Numbered from the stretch's first letter, positions 38,794 through 51,798 are shown. The stretch is DNA of 64,000 bases from Cliona cf. orientalis (GCA_963930775.1 OZ005690.1:2526225-2590224), one strand, 5' to 3'. Notes: a model not told the origin generated them from the letters alone. Made by a program: numbers and translations.

Positions 38794-40417
38794 TTTGAAC
38801 TAATAATCATCAGTAGTATCATTTTAAGCTCATGTTTGGTATAAAGACGGATTATTAGATACGCATGGAGCTATATTTTGTGTCAAATTAAAAATCAGGA
38901 TTTTGATTTAGAATGTGAAATATATTATTATGTAATGTTGTTCCATTAACATCCGTATTCCATAATATTATCTTCTAAATAATATTATTATAATTATTAT
39001 TGATCACCATTATCACTTTTTCACGAAGGAAATGCCACGTCAGGGTTTTGAGGATACACAGAGTCCAAGTGTAATCTAATGCACAGGGATAATAAAAATG
39101 CAGAAATGATTATTGCAATCTATACCTCTCTCTCCCTCTCTCTCTCTCTCTTTCCTCTCTCTCCCTCCCTCTCTTTCTTCCCCTCCCTCTCCTCCTCCCC
39201 ATCCCTCCTTGTCACCTCAGCTCAGATAATTAAAAAATAATGTGGTGATCAGTAATTATCATCCTGCACACGCATAAAATCTAATAAGCATCACAACAAC
39301 ACCGTTGATGTATAGATTACATAAAGGTCACGGGAACGACAGATTTATGCATGTCATGATGACCTTGCACTAAGGACGGCACGCGGGTGGGTGGTGGGGC
39401 GCCCCCAGGGACTTTTTTAGCCGAGTTATAGAGTTACGTAAATAGCAACAAGAACAACAACTATGCCTAAATTAGGCACACGGCACTATTTTGAGAATTC
39501 AGCTTACTATAGTCATGCATGATGAATAATACACCTGTACTGTTTGAGGTACCTAAGCAACCACTCTTATATTGACCCCAGTACAATGTGTTTCAACTGC
39601 TACAAGCTTTCCACCAATCAAATGCTAGCAGAGTACTGAAGGAAACCCTTCAGAGGCAGACACTATGCCGGCAGAGTTGACCCAAACAGCCATGAATACA
39701 CTCCAAGCTACAACTGTTTAGAGCAATTAGCTCCAAATTGAATACTACACTGCACAGTTGGGTGTGTGTGTGTGTGTTTCTTGTGTGTGCACATGTATGG
39801 TGTTAAGGGTATTAGGGTATTAGGATCAATGACTTATTGGGTACCCTATCTACCCAAACCATCGGGTAAAGGTGTATGTAGAGCTCAATCATGAACAAAC
39901 ACATTGTAAGGTGGTCAACGTACATGCACTGCAACACACAGCGATTGAATAAACACATACCAAGTGATGAGCACGTGCATAGATCGGGTGGTATAAAGGC
40001 TACAGATCTGACCAATCAGCTACTGCCATGTACCGGGATGATCGATGATCGACGTACGTCACTAGTGTCCGATCGGGTAATCCCGTAACGTGTTTTGCCC
40101 ATGGGAAACGATAGTTAGGCCGAGTGGTGGAATGTGCGCACGATGCATTTGCTAATGGATCAACAAGTACATAAAAGTGGGCGAGAGAAACTCCTGATTA
40201 GCGGCAAGTTAAGGAGAAAGCAGATCAGTACTAATTTGTATTTCTTGATCTCATCAACGTAAAAAGTAAGTCAAATTAACCATATTTGGTTCCTGTATGT
40301 GAGCTTCTATAGTTTTTAGCTTGAGAAAGTTTGATGCTCTGAAGTAGAAGTTATAGAGCAAAAAATTGTTACACACCCTAACATAATTAATAATTAACTA
40401 TTGTCTGCAGGAAAAAA
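38794..40417. other. Gene-free stretch and leader of the small gene at 40418
   Basis: Contains a CT microsatellite (39123-39205) and a segment (39628-39755) resembling the region upstream of the second small gene (49735-49858). A likely noncoding exon ends at a GTAAGT donor at 40266. No other exon is supported. Confidence 0.55.
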
Positions 40418-40507
40418 ATGCCATTTTGGGACCGAATAAACCCATGCAACTACACTGATTCAGGCAATATCTGGTACTACCTCTGCTGTTGTTGGATATG
40501 CAATTAA
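40418..40507 (+). CDS. Small Cys/aromatic-rich peptide (29 aa)
   Basis: Not recognised. The ATG lies 7 bases after a CTGCAG acceptor (40405-40410), following an intron whose donor is AAAAA|GTAAGT at 40266. That gives a noncoding first exon and one tiny coding exon. The product starts MPFWDRINPCNYT and ends YYLCCCWICN: five cysteines, three of them consecutive, three tryptophans, and a hydrophobic aromatic end. A membrane-anchored or palmitoylated peptide is plausible. It shares gene layout and an upstream repeat with the small genes at 50.6-53.4 kb. Coding status rests on splice signals and composition only. Confidence 0.45.
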   Translation: MPFWDRINPCNYTDSGNIWYYLCCCWICN

Positions 40508-41570
40508 TGGACGACTTGAACACCTAAAGGCCAAAGAATAATATTAGCAAAACTGTAACTTTTACTGAAACTTTTTCTTAGACTCTTGTGCTGAATTTAG
40601 ATAGTATGAAAGGAGATCTCTAACTAGCAATATAGTGATGTGTCCCATAAACCTGAATTATTAATATTCAAGCTAGCTTTACAGTATACTGAGTGACTAT
40701 AGGATCATATAATAATATAGCCTAATATTAATTAATTCATAGCCTCAACTGAATTATTATGGTGTTAAGCACATTAAATTCAGTTTCGAGTTGCCTCCAT
40801 CCCCCAAGTCAAAATTAAAAAATAATTTAGTAAAATTAATTAAAAATTGTGGCACCTTAATCATAATTTTTACTGTGGTCAAATCAGTTGAAGCTCGAGG
40901 AATATTCTACCAAATCTCGTAAAAGTTTTTGCTACATTACTCCTATCATGGATATTAGATTTGGTTACGTTTAAGGACAACATCCACACAGTCAGAGAGA
41001 GAAAATTCAGTACCAACTGCCGCTATTAGCTGCATGGTTCTTTGAAATATTCCACCATTAATGTATAGCCACTGTGAATCAGCGCTTGGCATGCTAATTT
41101 TTACCCACTGGCAAGGTCCAAGCTATGTAAATGCCTACCAGTCTTGATCATAATGGCTGAAGCCAATTTTGATGTCAGCTTACCTGACTATATATATATA
41201 CCGTAGTATGTGGCTAGAACTCGACTTCAAACTTCATCCCACTAGGACCAAAATGCACCAGAAATGTTCTTAGATGGTCTAGAGACTCAAAATTTTCATA
41301 CCGCCAGAACCACATGTACATCGGCCATTTATCTTCTATCCTAACCTCTTGAAATGTTGTGGGTATGGTCCTGCTTGTATACAGTGTTTGGAATGAATAT
41401 GATTTGTACCTGCATTCTGATCTGATCCTTGTATATACCAGATTCTAGTCTGAAAGTCATATAACGTATTTATTTAACACCCACCCTCCCTATTTTTATT
41501 CAATCGGGAATCAGTTCCATATACAAGGTTAGTAAAGTGAACATACTGGGCCTTGTCCCTCTCTGCTCTT

Positions 41571-41620
41571 CAATTGAAGTTTCAGCTCCACCCACCACTT
41601 GCCAATATTATGCGCATGCG
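41571..41620 (+). promoter_or_regulatory. Promoter module of Death-ankyrin gene E
   Basis: CAATTGAAGT (41571-41580), then AGCTCCACCCACC and TGCGCATGCG (41611-41620), an NRF-1-like palindrome, 134 bp before the ATG. The same order of words lies at 52490-52548 in front of a small cysteine-rich gene. Confidence 0.55.
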
Positions 41621-41753
41621 CCTTGGCGCTACCATCCGCATGCAGGCGGGGGTGGGGCTCAACGATTTTGCTCCGCCTAGCGCCTATTGTACGGAACATG
41701 CGTGTGGTCGTTAATTGGAATGGGGAAGTGAGGGAGTCAGTGATCACTGAACT

Positions 41754-44700
41754 ATGGAGGGCGAGTCCGTCGAGTCGTGCACTCCAAGGAAGGTCCTCAA
41801 AATATTCGAGGATACCAATTTGAGCTGTAATCTTCGCGTTCTAGGCTCCCAGCTAGGCCTGAGGACATCTCATCTTGATGAAATAGAGACCCTTCCCTAT
41901 CGTGAGCGCATGATAAAGGTACTAGAAAGAGTGAAAGATATGCAAGGACTATCATGGTCACTGCTGGCCACTGTACTGAGAAAGCCAGCTCTAAAGGAAT
42001 ATGCTGTGGCCTTTGCCATTGAACGCTACAGCTCTATCAGTATTTCTACGTCTAGCTCTCATTCTGAGTCAGTGATGAGATCTTTATCAATTTCCACTGG
42101 TACATCTTCGCCGGAAGCATCACTTACGTCTACTATAGATATCCAGGGTGAGGTATTGTCCTGCTCAGTGTCTGTAAATAGCTCGTTATCAACCAGGTTC
42201 CACTTAAAAAGGGGTGTGGCATTTTGTTAGCTGACTTGAACTGCTAGTGATATGCTCATATTATAGCTTTAATACTTGAAGAGCGCAATTATGTTATAAT
42301 AATTTTATTAAAGTTTACTTGCTGTCATGCTGTCAATCTGACCACTTGGAGTTAAAGCGAGAACTCAACCATTCATTTTTGTATCTTGTATTTTCCCTCC
42401 TAAAAGACCTAGAGCTAACAATACCCAATGTGGTGAATATTATTGCTGAGATCAGCAACTGGCAGGAGCTGGCTATCTTTCTCGGAATGGATGCTACCGA
42501 CATAGACATAATAAGCAACGATTATGAGCCTAGAGAGTATCGCCAGCGACTGGTTGAGAAGTGGTTTTCCCGAGAACCAGAGAGATCCTGGGAAAAGCTT
42601 CAGAGAGTTCTGGATGAGGTGACCAAAAGAAGGGGATCACAGACATCAAAGTATAGCATTCCATCTACTCCAACTTCCCCAATGGGTATATCAATTTTCA
42701 AGTACATGTATGTAGCAAAATTGAAGTAATTACTGTGGTTTATTTTGTGGTTGTAGATGTTGAAACGGATGAAGGAAGATTGCTTTCTCTGCATGGTCCC
42801 CTTGCTATTTCAACCTCCCCAATGGAAACAGCGGGTAAATTTAGGACACAGAATTGGTTTAATATAATTTAATATACACATCATACCCATTAGCTAACTG
42901 TTGCGATTAATTCTAATTCAGGTGCTGAGTCGCGGATAAAAGAATTAGAAAGACGTTTTAAGAATATGCAGATCGCTGCTCGGAAGGAATTGGAAGGCAA
43001 AAAAGATGCCGTAGAGCTGGTTAAGGATGAGCTGACGGCCATACCAGGTCAAAGGGAACATCTGACTACTTTCAAAGCGATTGCCAGAAGAAAACGACCC
43101 TTTAAGAATTTGACAGAATTCTTCACTCACCTAACCTATCACTGTTGGAGTTTTATTGAGTATCAACCTCTCGAGCATCTCATAGAGAACACATGTAGTG
43201 ATAAACTGAAGGAACGAGTGAAAGTATACGCAAGAGATGTACAAATATTTCAGGAAAATACCACCATCTCAGAATTCCTTACCTATAGGGGATACTTGGC
43301 TAAGAAGAGACGCATTCCAGATAGTTTCAAAAAGTTCAAAACTGAACATAATATCGATCCGGAGACATACACGCTGGCTGAGTTAGAAAGATTGCGTAAA
43401 AAAACATGTATACACGTTAAACTGTCGGATTTCGCGCTCCAGATACTCACGATTACGACCAACTGCATTATAGTGGAATGGATGATCCCAGAGGAGATTG
43501 TGGAGATCCTTAGCTTATTCTACTCCAGTGAAGTCGGTCAGGACCTGCTGCGATATCATCAAGTGGAAAGTATTGTCATTGATGACAAACCTCTACACTC
43601 AGTAAGCACAATATTGTATGTCCTAAAAATTAGTTGAGGTATCCCAATTGCAAGTTTAAGTTCAGAGCACCACATTTACTGTGCTGAGACTTAAAGTTGT
43701 GTGCCAAGCTAGACCCTCACTCTCCAAAGCAATATTGTATCCTAAACTGAGACTAAAACTGCTGAGTATGCATGAGGGCATGCCTGGCTCGATATAGGAC
43801 TGTATTGATATGATTGAATGTGTGTATGCATGATACGATACGTCTTTACTGCAGTGGGTACTACTAGCAACTGTCAAATCTGGTGATTATGAAAAAGCAA
43901 CATCAATATTACGGGAGAAATATACAGACCTGGACCTCAACTGCCAAGACTACGTATGTAAAAATGATTGGCTGTCTCTTTCACATACTGTGAATTTGGC
44001 TGCACACTTCATAATTCTGTTAGGCAAAAAAATAGAAATTTAATGCATGTACTTTGGTAGATAAGCTCTAAAGTAAAGCACACCAAAGGTTAGTATAGTG
44101 TACCAGTGATGTAATGGTCTCTGTGATTTTTCCATTTCTTTTGCACTTACGTTCCAAATGAGCTGAAAACTACTGTATTCATGGTATGTACATGTAGCTA
44201 CCACTTAGCTCCAGTGTAAACATAATATTATGACCTTTTAGCATCAGATAGGGCGATGGTGGTATGTGTTTCGGGTTAAGTGGGAGGAAACTGGGTTATG
44301 GATCCACGGAGCAACACTGCCCACAAAGTTGATGTTATCAAACTCAGCGGCTCGCCATAAACTAATTACCATAGTTGTACGTTAACCTTGTCCCCACCCC
44401 CTCCACAAGGAGCCTAGGGATGATTGTAGCTAGTTGTATATAATGTACATAATTTTATGGTATAATGCTTACAGGATAATGGTAGGACAGTGCTGTTTTA
44501 CGCCGCAACGAGTGGAATATTAGATCTAGTGGAGAAACTGCTAGAACAAGGAGCTGATCTCAACATCGTGGACATGGTATGAAGTGCTATAGCCTATAGC
44601 ATGCTAATTAGAAGCATTTTGTGTCCCATTTACCTTCATTGCTGTGCACATTATGCTGCATAGGAAGGAAAATCTTCATTGATGATTGCAGTCGACGGTG

Positions 44701-47038
44701 GACACATAGAAGTGGTCAAGCTATTCCTGAAGCTTGATTATCAGTGTGATACCAATATTCAAGAGAAGGTATCTAACGCTCATGATTATCAGATTGAGTA
44801 TGCATGCATAAAATGTTCACAGACACTAGGGTGGACGGCTCTCCATTTTGCTTGTGCAAAAGGTCGAGAGGATATTGTTGAGCTACTAATAAATCCGGTT
44901 CTCCAAACAGATCCCCAGCTAGTAGATAATGTGAGTCAGTGCTTAAAAATGAAACAGTCTTTACTGATTTCAATGTTCACATGTCTGTACCAAATTTCAC
45001 GATTACGTACTGGGCAAATATTGCTCACTTCAGAAAAGTAAATTGCTACTAGAGATGTAATTAATCCCTGCTATGCTATGCATGATCACTATTATAACTT
45101 TATAGAATGGAAGAACAGCCATTCAGATAGCTCAGGAGAACAAACATGACAAAGTAGTAGATGTCTTATCATCAGAAGTGGATTTTGAGCCAGCTAGTGG
45201 TGCAGCGACAGAGCCAGGAGAGCCTGATGACAGGGTGGAAGAGAGCAAACAGGTTTCAGCAAGGTCGTCACGTCCAAGAATAAGGAAATTTCTCCTTCGG
45301 ATACCTTGGCCACAAAGAAAGAAGAGAAAGAAGATTGTATGCTGCATCTTTTGTGTGATAGCTATATGAACTACATGTATTGGGGCTCTGGCCAAGTGGG
45401 GACTGGTGCCCCACTTTTTTTGAAACTTAGTACGCCTGACCAAACTCTCTAGATCATTGCCTATAAAGCTCCTTTTATCAAAATATTATGTTCTTAATTG
45501 CTGTACATAGATAGAAGCTGCCAAGATTGGCTCTGAGGCTGAGGTGAGAAGGCTGTTAGATGAAGGGGAAGATCCAGATTCTCATGAAAATAATAAAGTA
45601 TGTACTATGATTATTAACTACATGAGAAATTACTACCAGTGAATGCATTACATGCATATCAACTTTTCAGAGCAAGTGGACGTCATTGCTGTATGCTAGT
45701 CATAATGGCCATCTTGGAGTTGTTCGACTTCTTCTCGAGAAGAAAGCGAATCCTAACTGGAGATCAGCAGTAAATTTAATGAACAAAGCTATATACCAAT
45801 AACCCATCAAATTAATGATAGTTTAATAATCCATTCTTTTTTCCAATCCACAGGATGAGGGCTATACAGCACTCAATTTGGCGGGGTATAAGGGTTTTGT
45901 CGAAATCCTTGAGTTGCTATTGCAGTACGGAGCCGAAGTTAACGCTATTACTGATGTATGCCATAATAATAATAGCCTAGGCTTATAATATTATTGATCT
46001 CAACAGTGGGGAGATAAAAAAATCTATCGACCTTGCTTCATTAGGTAACAAAGCAAACAGCTTTACAACGAGTTTGCCTGTACACACCAGCTCGCTACAC
46101 GAGAGCCAAGGAACCACCGTCAGAGAGACGCTGCGAAGTCATTCAGCTTCTGCTCTCAGCAGGAGCTGATATCAAGATTCTCGATGAGGTTTGAAGTCAC
46201 TTTAGAATCTTTGCTTCCTTGACACTGCATTAATTAGTCACTATAAGTCATAGATGAAGCTTCCACAGAGATTTGGTATATTTGGTAATATTTATTTACA
46301 GCAAAATCGCACTCCGTTGATTGCTTCTAGCAGGAGTGGATTCCCAGGAATTGTCAAGATATTGCTGGAAAAGATCAAGGAATTCCCTGAAGACGAGAAA
46401 CAGAAATATTTGGACCATGAAATGAGAGTGAGCAGCAGTGTTCTGAAACCATTTGCCAAGCTAACCTTTCATATTCCATACAACTCTGTGTGTGTGTATG
46501 TGTGTGCGTGTGTGTGTGCATATATATGTGTTATATTATTTGTACTCCTAGCATTCATGGACGGCTTTAATGGAGGCATCTGAAGCTGGACATACTGAAA
46601 TAGTGAGAATGCTCCTCAATGCTGGAGCTACTCTGAAGCAGGAAAAGAAGGTAGTACATAATAATTATATACAGCCTTTATTATAATGGTCCTGGATCAG
46701 GTATAGTCACTTCTACTGGTGTCGTGCATGGCCGGTTTGGGGCGAGCCTGAGCTGAGATAGCCTCGTATCCAGGCCTTTTGAAGGGAGAAGAAAGGGCCT
46801 GGGTACAATCTATAATACACACACACGCACAGCATACACATTTTCTTGTAATAATATTATTATGGCATAGACTATTCTTTAATGACAACTAGCATTGAAA
46901 TGTACTCAAACACCTGTAGGACAAAGTGACAGCTCTGCACATTGCTGTCCACCACAAGCACGCAGCTGTGGTTCAGGAGCTGGTAAGGCAGCCTGACAAG
47001 GAAGTACTCAATGCTAGAGATCATGTGAGTTGGTGGAT

Positions 47039-47069
<31 letters not shown>

Positions 47070-48535
47070 GGAGGGTGTGGTGGGGTGGGTATTGCTAAAG
47101 CTTGAAGATGGTAGTACATACTATTACACGTATTTGCTTCATTTTGGGGGATAGGGTCATTCCTTCCCGGAATAAAATCTTTGCCTCAAATACATGCCAG
47201 TTACCCCTAGACAAGTCCCCTGTACATACTATAAACGTCTACAGGTTCCTCCCAGCCTGTCAATATTACATGCTGTATGTAGTCTGGGAGGAGCCTGGTG
47301 GGATCTAATAATAAATAACTTGACACCAATAGCAGCTTTCTATATAAACCTTCATACATCTCCACAGTATGGCATGACACCGCTTATTCTGGCCACGAAG
47401 GCCAAGAATGAAGAGATCATCAGTATACTGCTGAATGCTGGAGCTGACTTGGATTTACAGACTGAAGACGTAAGTGATATTAATTTCAAAATAGTGGTCC
47501 ATGTATGAATTACTGTGATTACCCTAACATTTCACCTTTTACACATACCTCAGCTAATTAAGGCCACACAAACTTGATTGTTAGTTTCTCGTCACCGCCC
47601 GCGTCTGTTTCAACCTACCGCTTCTGCCTTCATTATTGCTTTGAAACGCCAGCCACACCTCTTTTTTGCTAATTATTTGGGCGGTTCCAGGAAACCACAC
47701 CCTAAAAATGCCATAATATTGAACAATGAATAATGAATAATGATCGCCCGCCCGCATAGAAATATAAAAACGGGTGGACGAGAAACTAACAATGTAGTTT
47801 GATTGGCCTAATGTGAAATTGTGCATGGAATATTACCAGTATTTTTTCCTTGACATACAGGCTGACAAGATGACTGCCCTGATGTACGCTGTGAAACACG
47901 GAGCAAGGGATGTGATTAAGATACTCATAAGGCACAAGGCAGATCTGCTCATCACTGATGCTGTAAGTAAAAAGAACCAAGCAGCTGACTTTGGATATTT
48001 AGGGGAAGCTAGGGAGGTATAGGAGACATGCTCAGCAGTTTGTGCATGTAATGCCTGGGGATGAGGATGAGCAACAGCCTATATATTTGTATTTAATCTT
48101 AATTAAGTCAACATTCTTAATCCCATTATCAAGTTGTTCCTTTAGAGTGGTTTTGAGGGCAGTGTGGGTGCACTATCTGTAGCCACTAATGCATTCCAAA
48201 GAGGAACTATTTCACAATAATTATTGTAGTCCTTAGCTATGGTAACTGCATTTCATTTCACACTACAGAAGAAGAGGACTGCCCGTGATATGGCAAAAAG
48301 CTCTGCTATCAAAAGATACCTCTATGAACTGGAACAGGTATGTACAATACATTGCCATGGAATGTCACTATTAGTATACATCACAGCATGAAAAAAATTA
48401 ATAAATTTGGCCAGGAGGTGAAACTCATGACTGTGAAAACATACTAATTTTGCATCTTATCGTAACACATTGTAGGAACAGCGACAACTAGCAACAGCTC
48501 AGAAATCTCAATCTCAACAAGTTGAAGCTACCTAG
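41754..48535 (+). CDS. Death-Death-helical-ankyrin protein, older paralogue E (1056 aa)
   Basis: Exons: 41754-42147, 42407-42685, 42757-42834, 42922-43601, 43855-43953, 44475-44576, 44664-44768, 44823-44930, 45106-45336, 45511-45597, 45671-45769, 45854-45955, 46045-46188, 46302-46427, 46552-46650, 46920-47024, 47368-47469, 47861-47962, 48269-48337 and 48476-48535. Death fold 1 is at about residues 20-95 (NLRVLGSQLGLRTSHLDEIE), Death fold 2 at 140-205 (WQELAIFLGMDATDIDII). Only one helical domain follows (about 251-477, CIIVEWMIPEEI); a 78-bp exon replaces the first one of copies C and D. Residues 478-1014 are ankyrin repeats, one per phase-0 exon, interrupted by a basic linker (RKFLLRIPWPQRKKRKK). 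The tail is Gln-rich. It is clearly diverged from C and D. Here the donor homologous to the GC site of exon 1 is ordinary G|GTAAAT. Confidence 0.9.
47578..47792. mobile_element. 215-bp inverted-repeat element in an ankyrin-gene intron
   Basis: Left end TTGTTAGTTTCTCGTC and right end GACGAGAAACTAACAA are perfect inverted repeats, with further partial pairing inward (CCGCCCGC). It lies between exons 17 and 18 of gene E. Non-coding MITE-like element; no clear target duplication. Confidence 0.72.
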
Positions 48536-50145
48536 CTAGCAGCTACTGCTGCTATATTTCCATGATTAGTTAATTGTATACTTATCAAACTTAATTTTAT
48601 AACCGTTTAGTGTCTGCAGATATAGTATTACTTGAATTGCCTTTACATGTACGCGTATACACTCTGATAAGATATATTATTTTTATTGTCCTTTATATAC
48701 ACTGTACATCCATGCAATTCTTTATAATAATTGATCCTCAAAACTGTGCATACATAATGATAAAGAGTGCATGAGTGTCAGTGGGTACACATGTATGCAT
48801 GTATATGTGAGTATACATTCTGCATGACATCGTGCAAGTTCACCAGTCATGGGCACGTTCATTGACAAGCATACTCAACATAATAATACATGCTAGGCCA
48901 GGATACATACACACACAACCATATTATGTGTGTACCCCCTGCCTGTATAATAATGATCATCACAGTAATTTTATATGGTATAATTATTATTATGGGATAT
49001 GTACCTAAAAAGAGCACTTGTTGTGTGGGTACGCTATCGCTATCGTGGGACATGATATTCAAGATATTGCCACGTATGCAACATCACCAATGGAAGTCAT
49101 TACACAACAAATGAAACTGCCGGGACGCGTCCCAGGGAAAGTCCCCCTAGGTGGATAACTCGCTTCGGCCTCCAACAATAACACCGCATGACCCTGTGCG
49201 GTGGGGGTCCAAATACATGAAATCTTGACAAACAGGTTTTTAAAAGATTTAACCTGCTACAGGTACGCCGCCGAAGCTGAGTAATGAATTCCACATAAGA
49301 CCCACGGACATGTAGCTATGCACTGTGGCACACCTTCACATGATCAAATAATTCACGCCAACATCGAAAGCATCCATATGACCCTGATGTGTGCAAATAC
49401 ACAAAGCCAACGCATGTCTAGATCTAATCTATTAGACCAAGGCTGAGTAATGAATCCTGCCGTAAGACCCACAAAGATGTAGCTATGCATACACCTTCAT
49501 TTGCTCAAACAACTCATGTCAAGATCCTCAGAGCTGTGGTGTGCAAATCGGCACAAAATCTGAGACAAACAAGTTATCCAATTACAGTGAAGCTGAGTAA
49601 TGAATCCCGCACAAGACCCACAGAGATGTAGCTATGAACACACCTTTACTTGCTCAAACATGACTACAATGCTAGGTTTTTGTTCTAATCTGAACACAAG
49701 ATCACTGAGAGAGTGAGAAAGAAGCCATCCTTGGGCAGACAGTTCCTAGTAACTGTCGGCAGAGAAGGAACAAGGTGGCTAGCATAATGAGCATGAATAC
49801 ACTCTCAGCTACTCCACTACTGACCTTGAACAGCAATTAGGTCCAGTGTATACACACTATGTGTGTACTGAAGCAAAGTGATATGCTACATAAATTTAAT
49901 ATGTGTATGTTACTGCATACTGTACTTATCGTATAAATTCCATACACTAATTATGTGAATGTGTGCATGTACTGTGTAGCCTATCAATCTAAGTTGAATC
50001 GATAGAGAATGATTGGTGGTGTGTTGCACATACTAGACTATGTGTGAGCGGTAAACTAATTTGCGGTTGCACGTGCAAAAGTCATGCAGACCAGTTTAGC
50101 CAATCAGGGACTGCCGAGTGTAAATTGTCGGTCAAAACGGAAGAA
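48536..50145. other. Gene-free stretch between gene E and the small-gene cluster
   Basis: AT-rich spacer with three degenerate direct repeats (listed separately) and a segment resembling 39628-39755. No exon supported. Confidence 0.5.
49273..49680. repeat. Three degenerate direct repeats (about 150-bp period)
   Basis: Copies start near 49273, 49441 and 49589. Each has GCTGAGTAATGAAT, then AAGACCCAC and ATGTAGCTATG, followed by a CACACCTTCA or CACCTTCAT-like word. They are diverged and non-coding. Confidence 0.75.
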
Positions 50146-50578
50146 AATGGCTCTTCCGCTAACCAAGAAATCGTGTTTTGCGGCATTAAAGCGGCGGCAC
50201 TGGAGAGATTTGGTCAGACTGCGGTTGGTGGAAGAGGTGAAAAGTGAAGAACCCAAGTAAGTGAAGTAGACAATGTAAAAAATTACTTACAGAAACATGT
50301 TTTCCAACATCGCTTGTGTATAATAAAACCGCCAAGCTGTAGAGTGGATAAATTAAATTATTGCAAATTCTATTTTAGCTGTGTGCATATTATACATTAA
50401 CTGCTCCTATTATTACAAGCCTACTAATTGAAGCCTACATAGAATTCTGTGCCACTTCTGATCCGACTAGTAAGATGCATTAGAAAGATAACCCTCTCGT
50501 TTTATCTAGCAGAAAAAGAAGAAATAAGTGTTAGCAGAAAGACAGTCTTCAGGCCAAATATATAAATAGTGAAACGCA

Positions 50579-50722
50579 ATGCCGGGCAACAAATCTGCAT
50601 ACTCAAACAAAGGGCAAACACAGCAAGACAAAAAGCAGAAAAGCAAAGATACTGGCCAAAAGCAGAAAAGCAAAGATAGCGGCCAAAAACAGAAATCCAA
50701 AGATACCGGCCAAAAGAAATGA
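50579..50722 (+). CDS. Small Lys/Gln-rich repeat peptide (47 aa)
   Basis: Not recognised. Single coding exon after an acceptor at 50511-50512. A likely first exon ends at CCCAA|GTAAGTG (50256). The product starts MPGNKSAYSNKGQ, then contains three near-perfect copies of a nonapeptide of form QKQKSKD(T/S)G and ends QKK. It has no cysteine, hydrophobic or signal segment. It is related in position and first residues to the next two genes. AATAAA at 50798-50803 could be its poly(A) signal. The first exon also contains an ATG (50146) open for 37 codons up to the donor, so a different reading is possible. It could be a repeat-derived artefact; support is the duplicated unit and splice site. Confidence 0.42.
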   Translation: MPGNKSAYSNKGQTQQDKKQKSKDTGQKQKSKDSGQKQKSKDTGQKK

Positions 50723-51055
50723 AAGCAGAACTGAACATATCATTTTGAACTAGCTTTGAGTAGAGCTTGCTGACAATTATGCTGAAGATCACTTTTTGTC
50801 AAATAAAAAACATGTTTCTTATAAGCAGTATGGGCCAATAAAATAAATTAACTTTTAACTGCTCCTATTATCCCTACAAATTAATAGTTGAAGTCTACAA
50901 AGACTTCTGCATGTGCTAGCTAGTTTTGATCCATCCAGTATGATCCATTAGAAAGAGCCCATGCATGTAACCCTCTTATTTTATCTAGCAGAAAAAAAAG
51001 AACTAGAGGAGAGGCAACCACCCTTCAGGCCAAACAATAAAAAGTTTGTAACACG

Positions 51056-51136
51056 ATGGCTCCGGGTAATGGTGATGGATACACAAATGATGGACAAAAA
51101 CAGAAAGATAATGGTGGCTGGTGTACCATACAATAA
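51056..51136 (+). CDS. Small CaaX-ended peptide (26 aa)
   Basis: Not recognised. It lies in the second unit of the tandem duplication, after an acceptor at 50990-50991. It reads MAPGNGDGYTNDGQKQKDN, then ends GGWCTIQ. The C-terminal Cys-Thr-Ile-Gln is a CaaX box; X = Gln favours farnesylation in other eukaryotes. There is no signal peptide. No separate first exon is visible, so it may share the donor at 50256 with the 50579 gene as an alternative last exon. Small size makes coding status uncertain; similarity to the next gene supports it. Confidence 0.45.
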   Translation: MAPGNGDGYTNDGQKQKDNGGWCTIQ

Positions 51137-51798
51137 ACCGAACATATTTTGAACTCCCAAGTATAATATACGACATTGTAGAATTTGCCGATAAATACAA
51201 TAATAGTTGTCATCATGTCTCATTAGCCATTGAGGATCACTTATTAATCCTTTTTTTTGTCAAGTCAAAAAAAAAACATGTTTCTTGTAAGTAGTATGGG
51301 ACTAAGGAGCCAATATTAAATAATTTTTCATAGCTGCATGCATATGTAGATATCCTGAGCTCAATAATATTATAGGGCAGAGAATAGCTCAAGTCTGTGG
51401 AATTGGCCATAATATGATTATGCATTGTTATAATTCTCTTAACTGTACTCTTTGTGTATAATAATTAAGCATCACATACATGCTACCTGTGGTTGGCCAA
51501 AGTATGCTATTATTCAATATAGGATATATATGTCGACAAATAGCTACGTGCATGTAACTTATTTTTGGTTTTATCTGCACCAATTGGCCCAGGTAAACAA
51601 AAGGTCGAGGCAGTAATAAAACAATCCGAATATACTGCCAGGCTTAACTCCCTGGGATGGCTACACTATAAGTAGCTACTAGCTACTTAATTTAAGAGTC
51701 CATTACTTTTGCTTTACCCAGCTCAATAAGAAAGAGAATTATCGTGAAAAACAATTTTTTTTTCTTGGCCGAGCAATCCTGTCTTATAGTCCAACAAG

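Larger units (their letters stand above)
50397..51300. repeat. Tandem duplication carrying two small genes
   Basis: Unit one (about 50397-50830) and unit two (about 50853-51300) share AACTGCTCCTATTAT, the CCCTCT..TTTTATCTAGCAG acceptor and the downstream CATGTTTCTT.TAAG.AGTATGGG. The coding parts between them have diverged more than the flanks. Confidence 0.8.

Noticed and set aside
49273..49680. CRISPR-like array
   Set aside because: Three degenerate repeats of unequal spacing in animal DNA; repeats are long and diverged, with no short identical repeats or spacers.
50146..50256. ATG-initiated 37-codon frame ending at the GTAAGTG donor
   Set aside because: Splicing to the next acceptor gives only a few more residues and a stop; treated as part of a leader exon, though an upstream small peptide cannot be excluded.
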